NCBI GenBank assembly: GCA_017628775.1
Contig: JAGBYN010000112.1
Location: 1 to 21,415, forward strand
From: Bacteroidaceae bacterium
GTDB taxonomy: Bacteria; Bacteroidota; Bacteroidia; Bacteroidales; Bacteroidaceae
Length of the DNA stretch: 21,415 bases
Reading direction: 5' to 3'
The position numbers and the translations under genes are program-made. Below the pieces are notes generated by a model, which was given only the letters and a program-made list of their open reading frames with translations, made no database searches and had not been told where the DNA came from. Each line of letters starts with the position of its first letter. Within the stretch, counting starts at the first letter, position 1. Below, piece by piece: positions 16,252 to 21,415 of the stretch.

Positions 16252-16586
16252 TCATAAAAATTAGAAACAAAACTGCTGTCAGATGGAATTTACTGCACAC
16301 ACGGAGACATCAAAACATGGTGTTTCCCCACCCCGCCTAATCTTTATACACATCTTAACTCGGGCGATCTGGACTAAATGTCGCACCTTTTGGAGCATAC
16401 ACCAACCCAAAGAGGCGATTCTTCGTCTCGGATTTTTATTCGAGGCAATAAATTTGAGGCGATTTCTTTACAGCCCCTCCGCCCCTTGGGCACAGTTCAG
16501 TTTGGGGAGGTGTAGAATCTTACATACTTGTACTAAATCCATTTTCCCAGATCTTAATGTGAGGCTACATTTTTAAATGATAATCA
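16252..16586. other. unassigned 335-base stretch with hairpin potential
   Basis: No recognised gene. On the plus strand an open frame of 97 codons (16283-16576) exists. On the minus strand another frame is open except for a single stop near 16480. Neither gives a family I can name. A GC-rich inverted repeat (CCTCC...GGAGG, 16476-16510) forms a bulged stem. On the minus strand the stretch lies between a decayed gene and an intrinsic terminator, so it could be a transcribed non-coding element or a dispersed repeat. Confidence 0.35.
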
Positions 16587-17445
16587 TTAATGCCTGAACA
16601 CAATCCAAATCCCATCATTATCCTTACCTTCACGCTTCAAGACACCAATCTTTTGCAAAGCTGAGAGGTCACGCTCAATGGTGCGTTGGCTCACCGTCAA
16701 AGTCTCCGACATTTGTCTGCCTGTTATTGTCGGAGATTCTTTGATGAGATTGAGGATTTTCTGCTGACGCTCAGTGAGTTTTGTCTCCGACATGTCTCCG
16801 TCATGGTCTCCGACATTCGGAATGTCGGAAGAGGCAAAAATGATGGCCTGGAATTGGGTTGGAGTAGATTTGAACACAGGTTTCAATTCGTCCTTATACC
16901 CATCTAATGTTTTGGTCTCATTGCAGATGCGTGTGAGTCCGCTACCTCGTTTCTCCATATAGTCAAGTTGAGACATCACATTTGCGAGTATAGGATTGCG
17001 TCTTTCAGAAGACACATCTTTGATGTCTAAATCCTGTATCAGCATTCCATTGTACATTCCACCAGGAGATGTGACAATAAGCCGGTCATCGTAAATGTCA
17101 AGATGAACCTCACTCCCCATCACAGTATAATCGCGATGGATGAAATGGTTTACCATTGCTTTTAAGCTGTAAAATGTGTAAGCCATCTATATCATGAGGG
17201 ATTATTTCAACCTCAGGAAGTGGATCCATATAGTCACGAATCCTGCAACTGATGGTCTCGCATACATGCTGCACATCTTCAAGTCCTTTGACTATGCCAT
17301 CATTATCAATGCCGAAGAAAAGGGAACCACCCAAGCCATTGGCAAAAGCGCTAACACTCTTCAACCAACTCTTAGGTTTCTTCTCTTCAAGCATCACCTT
17401 GAAGTCGTATGCAATACATTCAGCTATAAGGGTGTTTTATTCCAT
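16587..17445 (-). pseudogene. decayed AlbA_2/RecG-like ATP-binding transcriptional regulator
   Basis: Intact relatives are roughly 450-550 residues: an N-terminal AlbA_2 (Schlafen-type) domain, a middle region, a GHKL-like ATP-binding domain and a C-terminal helix-turn-helix. Here the natural start (ATG at 17445) is followed by TAA as codon 3 (17439-17437). The frame then continues NTLIAECIAYDFKVMLEEKK and SVSAFANGLGGSLFFGIDND (AlbA_2) to LHILQLKS. A second frame takes over near 17170 with SLKAMVNHFIHRDYTVMGSE (ATP-binding part) and LTERQQKILNLIKE...GRQMSETLTVSQRTIERDL (HTH), ending at 16587. The junction joins the end of AlbA_2 to the middle of the ATPase domain, so about 200 residues are missing. 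Either half could still be translated (from 17397 and 17186). Confidence 0.78.
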
Positions 17446-17784
17446 TTTATATGACTTACCAAATATTGATTCTTGTTTTTACCTTGCATAGGTACTCGTT
17501 TTTATCGAAAGTAAGGCATTTGTTTACCGTTTCGCGCGTGCTTTAAGCAATTTTTTTCAAAAACAAGGCTGTGTTATAACAAAAAATGATTTTGCATAAA
17601 CTTTCTGTTTTTTGATAAAGGGAGGATAAACAAATTGAATACGAATATATGAATCTACTCAAATATAAAAGCATCTTCTTCATAAAATAAACAGTTTAAC
17701 CTAACATTTGGAATATAGAATAATACAAAATCTCTTCAAAAATCATAATTCAACAATAAATTCTGTTGGATAAACACTAAATTG
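17446..17784. other. AT-rich gene-free region upstream of the BlaI operon
   Basis: Very AT-rich and rich in stops on both strands, with no gene visible. It separates the decayed ATP-binding gene from the BlaI promoter and would hold the old promoter of the decayed gene. Confidence 0.5.
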
Positions 17785-17816
17785 TTTGGTTGAATCGAAA
17801 GAAAAGACTTTCTTTG
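17785..17816 (+). promoter_or_regulatory. promoter of the BlaI-M56 operon
   Basis: TTTG (17785-17788) is followed after 20 bases by TTTCTTTG (17809-17816), close to the Bacteroidetes TTTG-N19-21-TAnnTTTG arrangement, with one mismatch in the -7 box. GC follows the box, as at other promoters here. The start codon is 51 bases downstream. Confidence 0.55.
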
Positions 17817-17841
17817 CACTGAAATCAATAGATAATATTGT

Positions 17842-17868
17842 TAATACGTATCTAAAATAGTTGTATTA
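17842..17868 (+). promoter_or_regulatory. candidate BlaI-type operator
   Basis: Inverted repeat TAATAC (17842-17847) ... GTATTA (17863-17868) overlaps the start codon of the repressor gene and lies just after the predicted transcription start. BlaI/MecI repressors bind AT-rich dyads near their own promoter, so autoregulation is plausible. The arms are only 6 bases. Confidence 0.35.
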
Positions 17869-18230
17869 TGGAGAAACTTACAAGCAAAGAAGAAGAAGTG
17901 ATGGAGCTGATTTGGCAACTTGGCCAGTGCGCCCCGAAGGATGTTTCATCGCTCTATCCCAAACCTCAGCCCAGCGCAAATGCCATTGCCCAGGTGTTTC
18001 AGGCACTGGAGAAGAAAGGTTACCTGACGCATGAACCGAAGGGGCGTGGCTTTGTCTATCGGCCTATCGTGGACAAACAGGCATACGGAAGAGGAAGGTT
18101 GTCGAGTGTTATCAATCGCTTCTTCAGTGACTCGTATATGAGTGTAGTGTCGGCACTGATGCAGGAGGAAAAGGTAACCGAGGCAGATTTGCTTCAATAT
18201 CTTGCCGACCTAAAGCGTAAGGAGGGCTGA
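17868..18230 (+). CDS. BlaI/MecI/CopY family transcriptional repressor
   Basis: A 120-residue dimeric winged-helix repressor. The N-terminal domain is canonical: MEKLTSKEEEVMELIWQLGQCAPKDV (helices 1-2), ANAIAQVFQALEKKGYLTHE (recognition helix and start of the wing), then GRGFVYRPIVDK (wing). Residues 80-120 are the C-terminal dimerisation helices and contain the region cleaved in BlaI/MecI when the partner peptidase is activated. Only 3 bases separate it from the M56 gene, so the two are translationally linked. In Bacteroidetes such pairs are widespread and usually not tied to beta-lactam resistance; no beta-lactamase is present here. The inducer is unknown. Confidence 0.92.
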   Translation: MEKLTSKEEEVMELIWQLGQCAPKDVSSLYPKPQPSANAIAQVFQALEKKGYLTHEPKGRGFVYRPIVDKQAYGRGRLSSVINRFFSDSYMSVVSALMQEEKVTEADLLQYLADLKRKEG

Positions 18231-18233
18231 CGC

Positions 18234-19343
18234 ATGGCTACATTCATTATCTATGCCATCCGGTGGGCGGTGACACTGACGCTGCTCTACTCGCTCTACA
18301 GGCTCTTGCTCCAACGCGAAACGTTTCACCGTCTGAATCGTGCCGTTCTGCTGGCAATCCTTGTGGTGAGTCCGCTGCTGCCGCTCATACCGCTGCATAC
18401 AGATGAGCCGACAACCTTTGATGAGGTACTTGCCAAAATTGAGGGGTCGTTGCTTAGCCTGCCAACTTCTGAGAGTGTTGCAGAAGATACTCTTCTTGCA
18501 CAAGAAGACGAGAATGCTGCATCGGGGCTTTGGGTACGATATTGTGCGTATATATACATAATAGGTATTGCCGTCGCGCTCACCTTTTACCTGTTGCGGC
18601 TATTGACTCTGGTACGCATCTTACGTCGCTGTCAACGCATATCACATCCGATAATTCCGAAAGATGTTCATCTTATGCTGGACATGAGAATCAAACAGCC
18701 CAGCAGCTGGATGTATTGGATTTTCATTGACCCTATAGACTTGAAGCAGAACGCTGACGCTGTACTCAGACACGAACTGGCACATGTGAGGATGAGACAT
18801 TCGTGGGACTTGATTCTCTGCGACCTCACGTGCCACATGCTATGGTGTCTGCCCTTTGTCTGGATGTTACGGCAAGACTTGGTGGATGTGCACGAGTTTC
18901 AGGCAGACGAAGCTGTATTGCAAGGTGGTGTGACGCTGGAAGACTACGAGCATCTATTAGTACGCAAAGCAGTGCAGACACGGATTCTGCCCATTATGAA
19001 CACTTTACGTCGTGGAGCCGTGAAGAAACGCTTCGCCATGATGTACAGCGGTCGTTCGTCTCGGTGGTCACGGCTCAAGTTGTTGTATCTGGCTCCAGCC
19101 CTCGCGGCCTGCCTATGGGTGTCTGCCCAAGCCGAGGTGTACAAGACATATCTCAACGGAAAACTCGTTGAACAAAAGGAGTTGGAGGTTGTTGATCCAA
19201 ACACCATCAAGCATGTAACTGTGATTAATAGTCAAAAAATGGTGGTGGTAGAGACAGAAATGTCTGGGATTGACACGACAGTCTTTCAACCTATTGCCTT
19301 ACCGAAAGATACATCTTTTACCGATGTTCTAAGGCATCCGTGA
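18234..19343 (+). CDS. M56 family (BlaR1-like) membrane metallopeptidase
   Basis: A 369-residue inner-membrane zinc peptidase predicted to inactivate the neighbouring BlaI repressor when its sensor is triggered. Membrane segments are at about residues 5-25, 36-54, 100-126 and 284-300. The zinc site is H180-E181-L-A-H184 in RHELAHVRMRHSWD, with the downstream glutamate at E221 in VHEFQADEAVLQ. After the last membrane segment only ~68 residues remain (VYKTYLNGKLVEQKELEVV...), so there is no penicillin-binding sensor domain like that of classical BlaR1. The short periplasmic tail, ending DTSFTDVLRHP, may be natural for this subfamily or shortened by the rearrangement that left a GLPGLI fragment just downstream. 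Confidence 0.9.
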   Translation: MATFIIYAIRWAVTLTLLYSLYRLLLQRETFHRLNRAVLLAILVVSPLLPLIPLHTDEPTTFDEVLAKIEGSLLSLPTSESVAEDTLLAQEDENAASGLWVRYCAYIYIIGIAVALTFYLLRLLTLVRILRRCQRISHPIIPKDVHLMLDMRIKQPSSWMYWIFIDPIDLKQNADAVLRHELAHVRMRHSWDLILCDLTCHMLWCLPFVWMLRQDLVDVHEFQADEAVLQGGVTLEDYEHLLVRKAVQTRILPIMNTLRRGAVKKRFAMMYSGRSSRWSRLKLLYLAPALAACLWVSAQAEVYKTYLNGKLVEQKELEVVDPNTIKHVTVINSQKMVVVETEMSGIDTTVFQPIALPKDTSFTDVLRHP

Positions 19344-19447
19344 CAACTCTGAATCATAGGCTGTAGTAACTATTATCTTTCAATCTTATTGAATTAACTA
19401 CATAGTCCGCCATAACGAAAAAGACAACGGAGGCTAAGCTCATCAAG

Positions 19448-19612
19448 ATGCGCATAAAATCATTTGGCAACAAGCTCTACCTGAAGAATCCTATGTATTA
19501 CGTTGGCGACCTCAGCACTGCCGACGTGACCCACGGCACCGAGGGAATGATAGTCAACAACGTGTATGTGAATAATAAGGCACATGAGTACCAGCCGCTG
19601 GAATTGAAGTAA
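19448..19612 (+). pseudogene. C-terminal remnant of a GLPGLI-family paralogue
   Basis: A 54-codon open frame whose product lines up with the C-terminus of the intact GLPGLI protein next door: GNKLYLKNPMYYVGDL here against GNREYAKKPTYYVPDL there. The ends are also alike (NKAHEYQPLELK against TKAHVYRPLEQ). There is no signal peptide and no GLPGLI core, so this looks like the tail of a lost tandem paralogue. The frame has no stop back to a TAG near 19405, and the upstream 35 bases show no homology I can see. A short independent protein is possible but less likely. Confidence 0.65.
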
Positions 19613-19633
19613 ACACATAAAACATTTATCAAC

Positions 19634-20467
19634 ATGAAGAAGATTTTAGTAACAATGACGGCCTTAGTGCTAACGATAGCAGCGCAAGGGCAAACAGAGA
19701 CAGTTGACACGGCGCAGTTTGTGGCAGTGTACGACTACGAGTGTAGAACACAGAACGACGAGGCAGCATCCGTCACGGACAGGATGCAGGTCGTGGTACA
19801 AGTAGGACGGACAGTAACGAAGTCGATGCCCCGCTCGGTCTATCCTGTGTATGACGACGAATCAAGACCCGATGTGGCAGCAGAATTCCAAGAGGCTCTG
19901 ATGCACATGCCGACGGTGTGGATGGGCTTACCCACAGGACAGACCACCGTGCGCGAATTCATCTTCCCGCATGAGTATGAGGGCTATGAGCCGACACCCG
20001 ACATCACATGGACGCTCACTGACGATACGCTGACCGTCAGCGGCTATCTCTGCCAACAGGCTATGGCAACATTCCGAGGTTTGGAGTGGCATGTATGGTA
20101 CACCGAGGAGATTCCATCGTCAGCTGGGCCGTGGCGGTTGCGTGGTCTGCCAGGGCTGATAGTCAAGGCGGAGAATCAGGCACATACGTTCTGCCTTGCG
20201 GGGCTGCGAATGGAGGCATCACCCATCACAGCCCCAGAGCAAAACCCCGAAGTGCACAGAATGAAGTACGCCAAGCTGTTGAAGCACAAGAACGAGATTT
20301 ATGGCAACCGCGAATATGCCAAGAAACCCACATACTATGTACCTGACCTCCAGGGCAGCATCACAGATATGAGCGTTCTCAACCGAAACGGACAGCAACT
20401 TCTCCTTGCCAATGGCGGCCACCCGCTGCTGACAAAGGCGCATGTATATCGACCGCTGGAGCAGTGA
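19634..20467 (+). CDS. GLPGLI family protein
   Basis: A 277-residue exported protein of the Bacteroidetes-specific GLPGLI family. The signal peptide is MKKILVTMTALVLTIAAQGQ. The eponymous motif is exact: R170 then G171-L-P-G-L-I176, in WRLRGLPGLIVKAENQAHTF. Upstream, the segment EWHVWYTEEIPSSAGPWRL is the usual lead-in. The family has no established biochemical function that I know of; members commonly sit beside CarboxypepD_reg/TonB-receptor-like genes, as here. It begins 21 bases after the remnant of its paralogue, and is probably part of the BlaI-controlled operon, since no promoter box is evident. It ends before a structured intergenic stretch. Confidence 0.93.
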   Translation: MKKILVTMTALVLTIAAQGQTETVDTAQFVAVYDYECRTQNDEAASVTDRMQVVVQVGRTVTKSMPRSVYPVYDDESRPDVAAEFQEALMHMPTVWMGLPTGQTTVREFIFPHEYEGYEPTPDITWTLTDDTLTVSGYLCQQAMATFRGLEWHVWYTEEIPSSAGPWRLRGLPGLIVKAENQAHTFCLAGLRMEASPITAPEQNPEVHRMKYAKLLKHKNEIYGNREYAKKPTYYVPDLQGSITDMSVLNRNGQQLLLANGGHPLLTKAHVYRPLEQ

Positions 20468-20469
20468 GA

Positions 20470-20600
20470 GCAAAGCCAAACTTGTTTGAGCTTTGCCGAA
20501 TTGCGACAGCGGAAGACGAAGTCAACCATTGGAAGTCTGCGAGTAAGTGAAAGCAGAGCGATGCTTGCATCAGCTCAGCCGAGCGTGAGCAGATTCGACT
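20470..20600. repeat. structured intergenic stretch, possible dispersed element
   Basis: Starts with a nested inverted repeat: GCAAAGC and GCTTTGC arms (about 20472-20496) enclosing AAAC/GTTT. A second semi-palindrome GCTCAGCCGAGCGTGAGC lies at about 20573-20590. Its GC-rich, phased look contrasts with ordinary gaps in this window. It resembles intergenic repeats I associate with Prevotella genomes, but I cannot verify copies from one window. The first hairpin could also attenuate transcription between the two genes. Confidence 0.4.
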
Positions 20601-20624
20601 GAAAGTAAATTAGAATAATACAAA

Positions 20625-21415
20625 ATGAAACGACTCCTATACATCATATTATATATGGTGCTGGCAGCGTCAGCATCGGCACAGGTAAATGTGACGGGAC
20701 GGGTGATAGACCTACAGCAGAAGCCCGTGAGTGACGTGATTGTGAAACTGGTGAGCGGCAGCAAGACGCTGGCATTCACCAATAGTAACGCGCAGGGTGT
20801 GTATAGCCTTGAAGTCAAGAATGCGCCCAGCGGCGAGGTGACGCTACAGTTCACCCATATCAGCTATGAGAAGGAGTCGGAACGGGTGACGCTGAAGGAG
20901 CGGGTGACGAAGATGGACATGATTCTCACTCCGAAGGAAGTTTTGCTGAAGGAGGTGACGGTGAAGCCCGACCCGCTGCGGCAGAGGGGCGACACGCTGA
21001 GCCACAACCTCGCGTCGTTCCTCAGCAAGGGCGACGTGACGTTGGAGGACGGACTGAAACGGTTGCCGGGCGTGGACGTGGCGCAGAGCGGGGCCATCAG
21101 CTACATGGGCAAGCCCATCTCGCAATTCAACATCGAGGGGCTGGACATGCTGGGCGGCAAGTACAACCTGGCGACGAGTAACATACCGGCGGACTATGTG
21201 ACGCAGGTGGAGATAGTGCGCAACCACCACAGCCGACGGGTGGAGCGCGACGTGCCAAGCAACGAGGTGTCGATGAACATCCGGCTGTCGAAGAAGGCAA
21301 AGCTGAAGCCGTTCGGACAGGAAGAGGCGGGCGCTGGATATATGGAGGACGGCAACGATAGGCTCCAAACCTTGCTTGGCGTAACTGGCATGATGTTCAC
21401 CGACAAGTTCCAGAC
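20625..21415 (+). CDS. CarboxypepD_reg / TonB-dependent receptor-like protein (5' part)
   Basis: The first 263 codons of a larger gene that leaves the window on the right. Signal peptide MKRLLYIILYMVLAASASAQ is followed by a carboxypeptidase regulatory-like beta-sandwich (VNVTGRVIDLQQKPVSDVIV to about residue 105). A TonB-receptor plug-like segment comes next (LKEVTVKPDPLRQRGDTLSH; LEDGLKRLPGVDVAQSGAI; NIEGLDMLGGKYNLATSNIP; YVTQVEIVRNH). This is the outer-membrane partner usually found with GLPGLI proteins. Relatives are about 800-900 residues. Codons end in G or C far more often than in the genes at the left of the window (GTG, CTG, ACG dominate). Ligand unknown. Confidence 0.88.
   Translation, partial: MKRLLYIILYMVLAASASAQVNVTGRVIDLQQKPVSDVIVKLVSGSKTLAFTNSNAQGVYSLEVKNAPSGEVTLQFTHISYEKESERVTLKERVTKMDMILTPKEVLLKEVTVKPDPLRQRGDTLSHNLASFLSKGDVTLEDGLKRLPGVDVAQSGAISYMGKPISQFNIEGLDMLGGKYNLATSNIPADYVTQVEIVRNHHSRRVERDVPSNEVSMNIRLSKKAKLKPFGQEEAGAGYMEDGNDRLQTLLGVTGMMFTDKFQ

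Noticed and set aside
16283..16576. 97-codon plus-strand ORF
   Set aside because: No family recognised, no promoter box, and the minus strand is almost as open; kept only as part of an unassigned stretch.
17868..19343. Beta-lactam resistance operon
   Set aside because: BlaI and M56 proteins are present, but there is no penicillin-binding sensor domain and no beta-lactamase or PBP2a gene in view.
20844..21368. Open frame of 174 codons on the minus strand at the right end
   Set aside because: Antisense of the GC-rich receptor gene, whose plus-strand frame has a signal peptide and clear domains; the product is His/Val/Arg-rich noise.

Overview
The window looks like chromosomal DNA of a Bacteroidales bacterium, most likely Prevotella or a close relative. 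I base this on an S46 dipeptidyl-peptidase, a GLPGLI protein, a BlaI/M56 pair beside a TonB-receptor-like gene, TSCPD and C_GCAxxG_C_C small proteins, AT-rich translation leaders without strong Shine-Dalgarno sites, and several -7 boxes of the Bacteroidetes TAnnTTTG type. The genus is inferred from gene content only.

Layout. Positions 1-310 are mostly non-coding, with a faint open frame on the minus strand. On the plus strand follow an SLC13/DASS symporter (311-1786), a terminator and a 430-base repeat-bearing gap that ends in a tandemly duplicated promoter module. Then come a secreted S46 dipeptidyl-peptidase of the Dpp7 type (2267-4417) with a DUF5020-like outer-membrane protein (4468-5187), and a CorA-family metal transporter (5457-6383) whose leader holds two tiny ORFs. 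A long palindromic terminator separates this block from a minus-strand operon (8330-6465): TSCPD protein, C_GCAxxG_C_C protein and a GT-B glycosyltransferase. Next is a low-complexity intergenic stretch (8394-8646) with two kinds of tandem repeat. It precedes a secreted helix-hairpin-helix/beta-barrel protein (8778-10859). Convergent to it are a 1324-residue SNF2-family helicase (15087-11113) and the upstream ketopantoate reductase (16136-15135).

From about 16.2 kb the region becomes accessory in character. It holds an unexplained 335-base stretch with hairpins, a decayed AlbA_2/RecG-like ATP-binding regulator (17445-16587: stop at codon 3, internal deletion, frame change) and an AT-rich promoter region. 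These are followed by a plus-strand signalling locus: BlaI-type repressor, M56 (BlaR1-like) membrane metallopeptidase, the C-terminal remnant of a GLPGLI paralogue, an intact GLPGLI protein, and the start of a CarboxypepD_reg/TonB-receptor-like protein that runs off the right edge. The last genes use visibly more G/C-ending codons than the left part of the window, which may reflect a different origin.

Functional picture. The left part is nutrient uptake (dicarboxylate symport, extracellular dipeptide release, metal transport). The right part is a putative proteolysis-gated envelope response: the M56 sensor would relieve BlaI repression of a GLPGLI/outer-membrane pair. No CRISPR array, tRNA, rRNA or intact transposase gene is visible.
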